Below are positions 54,279-64,000 of a stretch of DNA of 64,000 bases, piece by piece. How positions within the stretch are numbered: position 1 is the stretch's first letter; each line of letters begins with the position of its first letter. The notes under the pieces were generated by a model. That model searched no databases and was not told the DNA's origin. It saw only the letters and a program-made list of their open reading frames with translations. Origin of the DNA: Isoetes taiwanensis (taxonomy: Eukaryota > Streptophyta > Lycopodiopsida > Isoetales > Isoetaceae); NCBI GenBank assembly GCA_021234155.1, contig JAJEKV010000099.1:1572297-1636296 (forward strand). Direction: 5' to 3'. The position numbers and the translations under genes were made by a program.

Positions 54279-56030
54279 TTTTTTTTTTTTTTTTTTTTTT
54301 GAGGGTAAGAAGTATGATTTTCTATTAATAAAAAGTGGCCAAGACCTTATTACAGAGCGGCCCAGAGGCCTTATAGGAAGAAGTAGCACATGGTCACCAG
54401 ATAGAAAGAATTAACACATATATAACAATACAGCCACCAAACTAGAGAACCTCAACAAAATGATGCCCCTCAGATCTGTCAAAAAGCCCTCAACCTCTTC
54501 ATTATCATAACAAGAGGATAGAGAACCTCCTCTCCAGCCCATCCAGTACTATAGAGCATATTCCTTGTACCTTCATTGCAGATACTATGGGAAAACAGTT
54601 ATATTTGTGGAGCTCTACTAAAAACATCCTTCCAGATCTTGAAGCACCCCGACATATATACCTTGGAAGAATAATTCTTTCAACATGGAGACTCGGAGGT
54701 CGGAGGTGCATTCTGAAATTCCATTCTCTTCTCTCACTTAAGTACTATGGGATACTAGTCCCTTTCCATTCGATATGTTCCTCGCTACCTTGAAGCACAA
54801 CCCGGAGATGCAAGCAAAAACAAAACAAAAAGTCTTTGGGGATTGCTCACCGCCTTCCACAAGAGAGATACTATGATTGGTCATCCAAAGGCACCAATCG
54901 GACCCAAAGTATCCATCACTCCACTCCTACAAATTTGCCTCAACCTCTTCTTTACAACAAAGGTATTTAGATCATAAGCCTATTTCCCAAAAAGACCAAA
55001 AGAAATGAGCTCCATTTCTTGCTATCCTAATTACTATGGGAGGAAGCCTCTTTCATTCCTAGAAGGCTCCATCATGTTAAGGCTTCCAACAAGATCTTTG
55101 CAACCCCAAGGATCCGTGGCAGCCCCATCATTACAAAACAAAAGATATGGTGAACAAAAAAACACGCTCAATGATATCTACCTCCCAAGCGCACCACCAA
55201 AACATTTGAAGACAAGTACCACCACGACGCGATATGTGTCTATATAGCCGCTAGCTTACTACAATGAAGAATTACAAGCCTCCGATCACAGTAACTCTTA
55301 CTTTCACCATTCCTCTTCCCTGTAATGCAAGAATCACCATGAAACCCTCTCTAGCTGGGATAGAGAAGGGGAAAAATATCCACAAACGATAACGAAGCAT
55401 GCAACACTTAAGATCCAGTCAATCACTACATATTCCCCATCTGTCGTGACAATAGCAAGAAAACGAGACGTGTATCTGCAGTGAGTGCAGACACAACCAC
55501 AGTGAGTGCGGCCCTTATGTTGCAGTGAGTGCAACCGGGATCTCGGACTTAAGGCCAAAACCACATAAGAATGGAAATAATCTTCGCCCGGTGCAAACAA
55601 ACCAGTTTGAAAGACCGGATCGAAAAACCATGCTCAAACCTTGTTTATAGTTCTAGCACTAGTGGAAAAATGAGACTAAAGGCGGACTAAGGCAAAAGCT
55701 CTAAGCCATCAAGAGCCTTTTGTCTCATACTAGTCGCTAGCTATTCTCTCCATAACAAAAGCTAATGGCAAATGCAAAAAGGACACCCCTTACCCGATCA
55801 TAACCGATGCTTGGGGAAGTTTTGAAGAAGCGGTCAGATTCCATCGATTCCCATTTGCGGCAGATCCACAAGCGGGGGAAGCAACCCCTTTCCATCAACC
55901 ATAGCCTTGCGGAGGCGTAAGCAGCCCAATCGCTCAATTGGCCGCTCATCCAAAGAATCGTTGCAACAACAAGGTTTCTCCAAATGGGCTGCTGCGCCCC
56001 CTAGAAATTAGGGCGCAACATCATCTGACC
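54279..56030 (-). mobile_element. poly(A) retroposon (LINE-like), 1.75 kb, with 15-bp target duplication
   Basis: ACTTCCCCATAGATT is present on both sides (54264-54278 and 56031-56045). Copy 1 has the uninterrupted site (CCCCATAGATTCGATAC near 26642). A run of 22 T starts at 54279, so the element is on the minus strand with poly(A). Before the tail the minus strand reads TTTTTATTAATAGAAAATCA and TACTTCTTACCCTC, like plant LINE 3' ends. No RT motif was found in the 1.75 kb. The longest minus-strand frame near the 5' end is 70 residues (55949-55737), without motif. It could be a truncated LINE or a non-autonomous relative. Confidence 0.65.
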
Positions 56031-56045
56031 ACTTCCCCATAGATT

Positions 56046-56935
56046 CAATACAAATAAATGCTATAAATAAGGATAACGAACTTGAACAAATATCGAGATG
56101 TGTACCCAGATGAACTCCTAGACAGAGTACCATCACGAGAAATCTCTCATGAGATTGATTGGAGTCGAGAACTAAGCGAGTGGCCAGGGCACCATATAGA
56201 CTTAGTCCCTTAGAGCAAAAAGAGGTTAAGAAACAAATTAAAGAATTGCTCAAAGGTTTCATACGGCCGAGCAAGTCACAATTTGGAGCACTTGTGATCC
56301 TTGTAAAGAAAAAGGATGGAAACATGTGCATGTATATTGACCATAGGGCCTTGAATAAAGCTACGATCAAATATCTTTACCACCAATGCCTATAGTTGAA
56401 GATATTATGGATCGATTAAGTGAGAGCAAAATATTTCTCCAAAATTGATCTAAGAAGTGGATATCATCAAATAGCATTGGGGAAGGGGATGAACCCAAAA
56501 CGACTTTCCGAACCAACCATGGGCACTTTGGGTTTACACTAATGCCCTTTGGATTAAGTAATGCCCCAGCCACCTTTATGCGGCTAATGTATAATATGTT
56601 TTAGGGGTAGTTAGATAAGTTTATCCAAATATTGTTGGATGATATCTTAATTAGGAACACTTGGAAAAAGTGTTGCTATTGCTCTAGGAGCGCAAGTTTT
56701 TTGCCGAACTCTCCAAGTGTGAGTTTTTAAAGCAACAAATGGCATATCTTAGACATATAATCTCAAAAATGGGACCGACCCAACATCCAGACAAAGTACA
56801 AGCCATAAATGAATGGCCACAACTAGTAGATGTGCAAAATGTGAGAAGTTTTCTAGGCCTATCACTTATTATAGAAAATTTGTTCCAAAATTTTCAAAGG
56901 TAGCTGCTCCCCTTACAAATCTACTTAGAAAGGGA
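56046..56935 (+). pseudogene. chromovirus copy 2 reverse transcriptase
   Basis: The frame 56159-56395 reads [40 protein letters not shown] and GNMCMYIDHRALNKAT, the RT finger region. Next is [18 protein letters not shown] with the first catalytic Asp, then [20 protein letters not shown] with one frame change. The catalytic box is readable as ILLDDILI near 56620-56645. The C-terminal part has the AYHLL*KICSKIFKGSC frame and its alternative up to FSKVAAPLTNLLRKGQS (~56935). Copy 2 thus keeps both catalytic Asp residues where copy 1 has lost one, but frameshifts still disable it. Confidence 0.83.
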
Positions 56936-56967
56936 CAAAGCTTTTTATATTTGGGGGGGGGGGGTAA

Positions 56968-57300
56968 GGAGCAGACATGCTAACTAGAGTCATTGAGCAT
57001 CTTCAAAATAATGATATGATGACAGGGCTCAAATAATCAAAGGGTAATGATTCTCTCACTATATCTCAATATGCAGATGACATTTTTGCATTCTTAAATT
57101 CTAATGTGGTCAATATTAATTTCTTCTTAGATATCATTACTCAATTCTCGGTTGCCTTTGGTGTTTTTTAAATTTTTAGCCAAGAGTGTAGTTATTGGTG
57201 ATGTAAATCAGTCACATATCTCTGGAATTCGAGTGCTCAGTACTCTCTACATGCTTCAAAGCTTCTTGGTATGCCTCTTGTGACGAGCCTGTCGAGTTGA
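56968..57300 (+). pseudogene. LINE (L1-type) reverse transcriptase fragment
   Basis: Directly after a run of 12 G (56953-56964) the frame reads GADMLTRVIEHLQNNDMMTG, then a stop, and SLTISQYADDIFAFLNSNVV. The Y-A-D-D box is the catalytic motif of non-LTR RTs. NFFLDIITQFSVAFGV and, after a frame change, KSVVIGDV follow as in L1 (LF...SGLKIN..KS). Neither the 5' part nor a tail was found. It abuts the point where chromovirus copy 2 loses homology. Confidence 0.65.
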
Positions 57301-58576
57301 CCCTCCTGGCAACTCGGGATCTTGTCAATACTTGCACTAATTCTAGGTTGATAGTATAGGTGTAGAATTGGATCTTCCTTTGTAGTTGAAATATGAACCA
57401 TTCTTATGCATTCAACATAAATTCGGAGGAATTATAGTATCCATAATACAAGTACAATATAATGTAGCAACTCAGCCCAGAACCTTCTAGCTCAACCATG
57501 CTCCCCAGCTCCACTATCTCCAATAGCTTGACCGTTGCTTGCTAATTCACTGCACATGCACTCACAGGGGTTAGTCCTCATGACTAAGTGGGGATCCTTG
57601 GCTGCCACTGCATGCATTGAACATCTTGGAAATCTTGGATAACAAGAACATAAACACAAGCAAAGACACTAGATCCTATGTGAGTACAACGCTAAACAAT
57701 GGCAACATGATCAAATGAAATACAATACATAAGCATCAAAAGCAAAGAACATAGTCAAATCACCAAAACATCATAACCATAGCTCTGAGACAATGTGAAG
57801 CTCAGACAGTTCACATTCCGAGCCCTGTAGCTGGAGTGATGGGTGAACCTTGTATGCGCATACCCTTCCCAGCCCACGCTGGCGCTGGCTGACCTTTTAC
57901 CATGGAGTCACAGAGGTGGCGTAGCATCCTTGCCAGAAGAACTATGCTCGGTGTCACAGAGCACAAGAACACCACATAGAAACACAGATGAATATATATA
58001 AGCATGCCGGAGCAACCCAGGCCACCGAACCTAGAAGCCCGACCCCGGAGGATCCAAGAACATATACAAAGAGAACAGTTGTACAATGACATGGACTATA
58101 ACATGTGATGTTCATTACATTATATAATATACATGTGCCTAAAAGATCAATTCTCGATGATGCCCATGATCCCAATCACAATCTAGCCATGTCGCAAAGC
58201 AAAAGCTTACCCATATTTTCTACATGTAATTCCTTTGCCAATGTTATTCAGACATCCAAATGTCGAGATAGCAAACTCAATGATGAAGATTATGATCACA
58301 ATACAAACATGTTAAGCCTGGCTATCATTGATGTAGCTCCGATACCTATGTACTTCACCGAACAAGAAAAGATAGTAACATTTCACACAATGCAAAACTT
58401 AGCTCAGAACCATTCTCCCATTAGGAATACAATGTCCCATACCGTTTATACCTTGAATCCATTCGCTATGATGCTCTTTATAAATGACAATGCAACAACT
58501 TAGGCACTTTACTATTGTACATTTTAGGCTAGCAGTACTCCAGGCTATAGCCACATCCGGAAACCCCCAAGCTTTT
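57301..58576. other. 1.3 kb without a recognised gene
   Basis: The 132-residue frame at 58105-58503 (+; MMFITLYNIHVPKRSILDDA start) is the longest and has no motif I know. The sequence at 57470-57960 looks like transposon leader or LTR but has no partner in the window. Confidence 0.3.
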
Positions 58577-58661
58577 CATGGCTCTCATTTTACACATGTG
58601 GACTCGTCTCAATCCTAGTCGAGGATTGAGACGAGTCCACATGGGTACAAGGAGAGCCATG
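58577..58661. repeat. near-perfect 85-nt hairpin
   Basis: A 22-bp perfect stem (58595-58616 with 58622-58643, core GTGGACTCGTCTCAATCCT) surrounds the loop AGTCG. A symmetric 8x8 internal loop separates it from an outer perfect 10-bp stem CATGGCTCTC/GAGAGCCATG (58577-58586 with 58652-58661). Confidence 0.9.
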
Positions 58662-58985
58662 AGAAGCCAAATGTCTCCTAGCCAAACTTCATGTTAAGTG
58701 AATCACTTGTTGGTCGACATTCCATCACGACATCAACAGGCTTTAACTATGTTGGAATGTCACCTAGCGGACGATTCCCGTATACAAGAAGGGAGACCTC
58801 AACAAGAAATTGCCTCGAGAGGCAATCCTAAGAATGTGAAAAATAACCCTATAACTTGGTTCAAGAAGTAGTGAGGAAAAAGGCATATGTCTTGCTAGAA
58901 TAAAAAGTAGGAGGGTAGTTTAGATTGTGAACCAAGCCACACCTAATTTTTGAGGTTTATTTGCGAGACTTTACTTATATGTACA

Positions 58986-59026
58986 AGAAATTTATCGTGG
59001 CGGCCAAGGCCGCCGCGAACATTTCT
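58986..59026. repeat. short GC-hairpin repeat element, second copy
   Basis: AGAAATTTAT, CGTGGCGGCC, AA, GGCCGCCGCG, AACATTTCT. It differs from the copy at 34421-34463 by one stem change (C to T) and a shorter loop. Confidence 0.85.
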
Positions 59027-59190
59027 TTGGTTCCATACTCTTGTGATTGGACCTACTCTTAATGTTCAAGGTTTAGTAGCGAAATACTTGTTTAGTAATG
59101 AATTTTTGTTAGACGAATTTGTTCAGGTGAAAACAGTTTGCTTGCAAGGTTTGTATTGTTTCCTCGGGTGGTAGCGATATTATCATCCTC

Positions 59191-59222
59191 AGATATTATC
59201 ATCCTCAGTGATGATAATATCT
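59191..59222. repeat. 13-bp perfect AT-rich hairpin
   Basis: AGATATTATCATC, loop CTCAGT, GATGATAATATCT. A partial extra copy of the left arm (GATATTATCATCCTC) precedes it at 59176. Confidence 0.9.
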
Positions 59223-61114
59223 TTGCGAATTTGGCTTGCATTAATCTCGGCAAGAAAATGGAAAAAGAATGAGCAGGATTCAAAAAGCCCTTTTCAGCTC
59301 TATGATCGAGGATGAGCTTGCATTTGCCTCCTTTTTTGAGAGATCAACCATGCATGTGGTTCAAGCAACCAAAAACTTTCATCAAATTCAGTGTTTAATG
59401 CCACAGAAATTACAAAGCTGTTGTTTATTAGAGCTTGTTCTTAACCACTAGAAAGGCAAAATAGATATTTGAGTGCATCAACCTGTAAATAGGACTTCTA
59501 GTACTGCAAACATAAAGTAAATCTAGTTGTTGATAAACTACGGCGTGTACCACCACTGGAAAATAACCACTGAAAGAGAAAATACAGGGATGACCTGGCA
59601 AAGAGGTCGGTGGATCAAGAAAGCAAAAAGAGTAGAATCAGAATAAGAGATACGAGGCCTTAGGAGTGAGGTAGAAGAAACGACTCAAAGAGGAGTGCAC
59701 ATCATCTCAACGGAATTCTGCACATAGGCCAGAATTGGTCAAAATAGGATTAGAGCGGCTTTCAGATTGCAGAGGACTGGCCGGATCGGTCAAAAAGGAT
59801 TCTGGCGATCTAGTACAGGTCGGATTTGCAGCAGGCTTGAGTCAAGGGGATTCTATAAATCAGCGCGTGAGAATAGCACTAGTGCTGCCGGTAAGCCATA
59901 CTTGGATATGTACAGAATTGCGGCATATTGTTTGTGCCTATGTACATAGAAGGGCAATGAAAGGTGAGGTGCCAGTCATTGTCTTTTTTGTAAAGAAACA
60001 TAGCAGAGACAGATAGGATACAGCGATGGCGACGGAGAGAGGAGATGAAGGTGCCTGTGCAGGCCGGTTGGGCCCATCATACTGCCCTTCATGAATCGAG
60101 AAAACCCACAAGTTATATTCGGGATGTGGTCTCTTATGCTCAAGTCGGCCCTTAGGTTCTTCTATCTGCCCGATTTGGGGCTCCACAGCCCGATTTGGGG
60201 CTGCTCGAGGCAGCCGGCCAGAGCACCGAGAGGCGTCGCAAGATTATCTGGCGCCCAGCTGCTGCCCAAGTATTTCTTAATTTTCTCTTCCTTAAAGTCC
60301 GGGAAAAACATGCGTTATACTTTAGGATGCACAATTTGTTGCCACGCGGACGTCCCTATCGGACAATATCAATTACATATGTAATATGTAGGATAGGTGG
60401 GTTGTGATTATCCTCTGGGCTTTTGTTCCTGCCTTTGATAGTGTATTTGTTAATATTATGGTATAATACAATTCGTCGTCCTTTTGAGGAAAAAAAAAAT
60501 CCCTGTTCTTTCGTAATCTTAGGGATTAGCACGGTAGAGCTTTAGGTTACGTGCACCTAATTCCCAATGGCCGAAAAAAACAAGGTGCTGCGCACGGAGG
60601 GTTGCCCTCCATGGCCGGAGGGTGAAGTGGTTTAAATCATAGTTCAAAGTCATGTTTTGCAGATTTATGTATGTTTTGGATGGAAGAGTCTTGCTCTGGT
60701 GGATGAATGATGCATGTCAGAGAAGAAGCTATCATGCCCAGAAATTGCAAGTAGTAAATTACCCGCTGTTTTGAAGGAGAGGTACTTGATGTTCTGTTGC
60801 ATAAAATAAGTTTTTTATCTTCCTTTTAAGAGTTGCTATGTTGATAATGTATGCTCCCCCTCAATCTTTTTCTACAAATGTGTTGTAAGAAAATGATAAG
60901 AATTAAACTTCGAATAAGGTACGCACTCCCCACTTTTACAGTTATCATAAGCATGCTTCTTTGATCATTCTTTGCACAGGCATACACGACAATTCTAGCA
61001 TTCTTCTGCAAATAACACTATCACGTACAAGAAGTTGGAGTTGTTCATATAAGGTTAGCAAAACAGAAGGAAAAGAAAAGAAACCTTTTTAGCCCGTACG
61101 ATCCACATAAAATA
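59223..61114. other. 1.9 kb without a recognised gene; possible retroposon tail near 60499
   Basis: The sequence before 60490 (TAATATTATGGTATAATACA, ATTCGTCGTCCTTTTGAGG and then ten A) resembles a LINE 3' end on the + strand. The 5' limit is unknown and no RT motif was seen. The frames 59735-60016 and 60091-60384 have no motif. Confidence 0.35.
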
Positions 61115-61410
61115 ACTATCACAATGGCATCCTAGTAATGGGTGACCCCCATCCAAGCCCAAAACCCACTGACTATCATCGGATGCATACGGGGGGGAGG
61201 GACATTCATCGCGATGACAGCCTAGTGGTAAAGCTATTGGTAGTGGGCGATACTCTTGTCGGATGCACATAAAAGAAAAAGAAAAAAAAATGGTGCGGGG
61301 GAGGGGAGTCAATAAACAGAACGTTCATCGCAGTGACAACCTAGTGGTAAAGCCATTGGTAATGGCCAATTCCCACCCATGCCCAAAATCCACTGATTGT
61401 CATCGGATGC
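61115..61410. repeat. two and a half tandem units of ~115-120 bp
   Basis: Shared phrases are TGACARCCTAGTGGTAAAGC, ATTGGTARTGG, CCCACTGA and TCATCGGATGC, at about 61118-61190, 61200-61270 and 61325-61410. AGCCTAGTGGTAAAGC resembles a tRNA A box, so a SINE origin is possible. Confidence 0.65.
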
Positions 61411-62033
61411 TGGAAACAAAAAAGGAAGGGACAAACAATAGTGGGAATCCCACGGTGGACGACTATCTATCATATGGGCATAAAACACAAGACAATAGTG
61501 CGGGTAGATCCTGCATGTTTTCAAACTATTTGCTCGAATTGATACATCGAGCAGTCCTAGCAATTCTAACTTTTAAAACGAGCAAAGTTAGAAGGATTAA
61601 GGCATTAATAATAAGTAATTGCACGTGTTTAAACAAAAAGAAACGGCCCAGAAGTTAGCTCCCTAATTGGAAATTTATCACCATTGGACATTATAATGGA
61701 TCTAATTGAACAGGCAAGGTCGTCACGATAAATTCCTTGTATTGTTAAAGCACATGGCATGTTTATCTTAAATGTAATCATGTTCATTTGAGGATTGAAT
61801 GTTACACTTAAAATGTTCTTGTATGGTTAATTGCTATGGTTAAGCTTGTTCCTAAGAAATCCATTTATTTTATTTACTGAGCTTCGTTCTTGTATGAAAT
61901 TATGTTATATACAAGAATTTATCCTCCGCCGGTGCCCTATGCACCTTGGGAGTCAAACCCAAGTGCGACCTTTAATGCAAGGCCCAAGGTGCACGGAGCA
62001 TCAATCTTCTAGGGGATTAGCGCTCCATTTGAA
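61411..62033. other. no recognised gene (0.6 kb)
   Basis: This holds half-copies of the GC-hairpin repeat arms (CACGATAAATTCCTTGTA at 61717; ATACAAGAATTTATCC near 61909) and an inverted pair around a CCTATGCACCTTGGG/CCCAAGGTGCACGG phrase at 61937-61997. No coding motif. Confidence 0.4.
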
Positions 62034-62133
62034 TATTTTTGCTCATGTTGATGTTCGACATTAAGACCTTCTAATGTCTTAACTATTTTTGCTCATGTTG
62101 ATGTTCGACATTAAGACCTTTTAATGTCTTAAC
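62034..62133. repeat. 50-bp tandem duplication
   Basis: Units start at 62034 and 62084, differing by one base: TATTTTTGCTCATGTTGATG, TTCGACATTAAGACCTT, C/T, TAATGTCTTAAC. Each unit contains the small hairpin GACATTA/TAATGTC. Confidence 0.92.
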
Positions 62134-63166
62134 GCTATTAATAAATAACCAAACAAACATGAGCCATTCGTAGCATTTGCCTTTATTGTCTCACTCAAAG
62201 ACAAGAAATAATCCACTATACTATTGCTTTGAGCAAAATGCTTTGAACCCATTTGCCAAATATTGGACAATTGCCAGAATGAGGGAGGAGATACTGAAAG
62301 CATGTTTCCATTTGGACCCATTTCATAGTAGAGCCACAACAAGAGTTAAAAATCTTCTTTTACGCATTGCTTTAGGCAAAGCAACATCCATCATCTTGAT
62401 GCTTTTATGCATTTATTTTTAAATTAGTGAAAGGATTGTAGCATGTCTCAAGAGTAAAAAGGCATTGTAGAAGTAGACAAAAGAAAACTGCAAAGTTTGA
62501 GCGAGGTACTACGCATAGAAAGTGATCATCATCATAATGCACATTTGTAATGGAATATGATCTTTGATCATTTGTTTAAGATTGTTGTTGCAGCACTTGT
62601 CTGAGGGCAAAATTATAATATAGAGCTCAAAAGATAGAATAAATGACTCAACCATCTATAAACTGCATATATACACACAGTAGGCCTTATTGCTCTAAAT
62701 TATAAATCATCAAATGGAATTTTTATATTTCTTTCTTCCTTTCTCAATCTGAAGGCTGTCGGATCACGCAACTCTGTAATTGAATTATAAACATCACCAG
62801 CTCATGGCGTCAACCTACATTCTTGCAACCCACTATACTGCCCCTCTGTGTCTTTAGCACCTCCAATATGACATCAGGAATTACCATTCTCTTTTCCCCA
62901 CTTACTGACCTGGTATTCGCATATGGTCACTTTTGCAGCATTGTACAGCTTATGAAGTTGGCCTATCCTTTTCGGCTACATCTGGTTTTCCATCTAAGGT
63001 ACAAGAAGTAGACTTCCTGCACAAGAAATAGCATTAAGAAGTGCTCAGGGAAAGAGAATCCAACTAAAGAGCACTGACATAGAACATGCATGCCAACAGT
63101 CCAGATTGCCACATTGCAGCTAATATTGGACCACTCATCAAATGGCTGTAAGTCGGATAAACATTA
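62134..63166. other. 3' flank of the FtsH-like gene, no gene seen
   Basis: About 1 kb downstream of the stop at 63169-63167 (minus strand). It may contain that gene's 3' UTR. No motif. Confidence 0.35.
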
Positions 63167-63955
63167 TCCCGCATGTACACGTTTCATTCCCATCATCTTT
63201 TCTTGAAAATCCTTTTTTTCTAAATCGCGTGCTTCCAATGGAGATAAAGACGGCTTGTCAAGTACTGCATATGCTTTTACAATTTCATGGAACTCTTCAC
63301 GCGTAATTGTCTTTTGATACACAAGGCGTTCAACCAAGACATCAACAAAAGCCTTATTACGCTTCAGCTACTGCCAAGGAGAAAAGTACAAAACGTTACA
63401 TTAATAAAATGGTTTGGAAATCAGATAATAGAATCGGAGGATATTACTTCCAATGCCCTTTGATAGCAGTTGGTCAATATTTTTTTGGCCTCGTTGTCAA
63501 CTTCCTGCATTGTGGAAATTCCCGTGATTATTAAGCAATAACATATGTTACATAAAGTACCGGTCCTAAGGTCACTTCGAGAATGATATGTACCCATGCT
63601 CTTTTCGTCAAATAGGTGCATGTATGTAAACCATATAACTCTTCTTTTTTCGTGAGAGTACATGAATGGCTAAATTCCTTGCGGTCTTCCTAGCAACGCG
63701 TCAACATTCTCGCCCATATGGTGCTAAGTCTGCGAGAATACAATGCGACCAAGACAAATCAGGAACCGACTCATCTCATCAAACTTCGATTGCTTTTTAT
63801 GTAAGTTTCTAAATGAGCCCAACGTTAAATCCGACTTTCCAAGTTCTGCGAAAATACGTGGTCGGGACCATGCCAAAGCTCTTCCGCAAAGACGTGGTGC
63901 AAGTAGAATGGTGATATGATCCAGCACATCTTGACGGCTAATTGGCATTCAAGCA
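63167..63955 (-). CDS. C-terminal exons of an FtsH-like protein (FTSHI type), probably frameshifted, continuing beyond the right edge
   Basis: FtsH proteins are membrane AAA+ zinc proteases of plastids and mitochondria. FTSHI relatives lack the zinc site and act in a plastid import-linked complex. Three pieces on the minus strand fit the C-terminal helical domain in order: ISRQDVLDHITILLAPR (63942-63890); EVDNEAKKILTNCYQRALE (~63510-63455) after a TGCAG acceptor; and RNKAFVDVLVERLVYQKTIT, then REEFHEIVKAYAVLDKPSLS (~63350-63240), ending KRVHAG and TAA (63169-63167). After LAPR one extra base puts AEELWHGPDHV in another frame. RKTARNLAIHVLS (~63690-63650) may be the intervening part. AAA and catalytic regions would lie beyond 64000. 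It could be an intact gene with small introns or a decaying copy. Confidence 0.62.
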
Positions 63956-64000
63956 GAAACTGAGTCAGAATAACAATAGAACAATATACATAAAAAATCA

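Larger units (their letters stand above)
44980..56965 (+). mobile_element. Ty3/gypsy chromovirus copy 2, LTR to RT, with two large insertions
   Basis: Same family as copy 1: gag, protease spacer and RT align closely throughout. The layout is LTR, PBS, gag (45861-46711 and 53225-53790), protease (53800-54120) and RT (56046-56935). The insertions are the Helentron-like pair (46712-53224) and a poly(A) retroposon (54279-56030). After the RT the element stops at a G-tract followed by LINE sequence, so RNase H, integrase and chromodomain are missing. Confidence 0.83.

Overview
The window reads as nuclear DNA of a large, repeat-rich land plant genome. A seed-free vascular plant such as a fern is my best guess, from the PLS-type pentatricopeptide repeat protein with MYGKC/VSWN-style repeats, chromodomain-type Ty3/gypsy elements and Helitrons. 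Nothing here fixes the species. Host genes are few: one long intact PPR reading frame (14015-16243, +), a broken and partly duplicated aldo-keto reductase gene (9598-11345, -), and C-terminal exons of an FtsH-like (FTSHI-type) protein at the right edge (63167-63955, -). Almost everything else that can be read is mobile DNA at different stages of decay.

Left part (1-16.8 kb): the gag-protease end of a Ty3/gypsy element on the minus strand with leader/LTR (1-3760); a TIR element with an internal 35-bp minisatellite (5.1-5.95 kb); a Helitron 3' end (8.05 kb); the aldo-keto reductase pseudogene; element A, a TIR element carrying a 116-nt nested palindrome (12.6-13.3 kb); then the PPR gene. A non-autonomous Helitron with TC start, hairpin and CTAG end fills 16.79-20.37 kb.

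Middle part (20.5-45 kb): chromovirus copy 1 (+ strand, gag to chromodomain, 20.5-31.6 kb) is split by nested insertions. These are a Mutator-like element with a 9-bp target duplication that itself contains a complete 438-bp TRIM; a 3-kb block with a LINE tail and element B (sister of element A, with its own 116-nt palindrome); a doubled SINE-like unit; and a block with 57-bp repeats. A Ty1/copia gag fragment lies at 40.2-41.2 kb.

Right part (45-64 kb): chromovirus copy 2 (+) starts with its LTR and primer binding site. Its gag is split by a 6.5-kb head-to-tail pair of rolling-circle-like (Helentron/Helitron2-type) units of extreme strand bias. Its protease-RT spacer is split by a 1.75-kb poly(A) retroposon with a 15-bp target duplication. 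It ends at a LINE reverse transcriptase fragment. The two chromovirus copies act as each other's empty site, so several insertion boundaries can be placed to the base or within a few bases.

The most unusual signals are the element A/B palindromes, whose arms differ between copies while pairing is kept, and the Helentron-like tandem, whose junction and outer ends carry two matched variants of the asymmetric inverted repeat. All calls come from reading the sequence by eye; no searches or folding programs were run.
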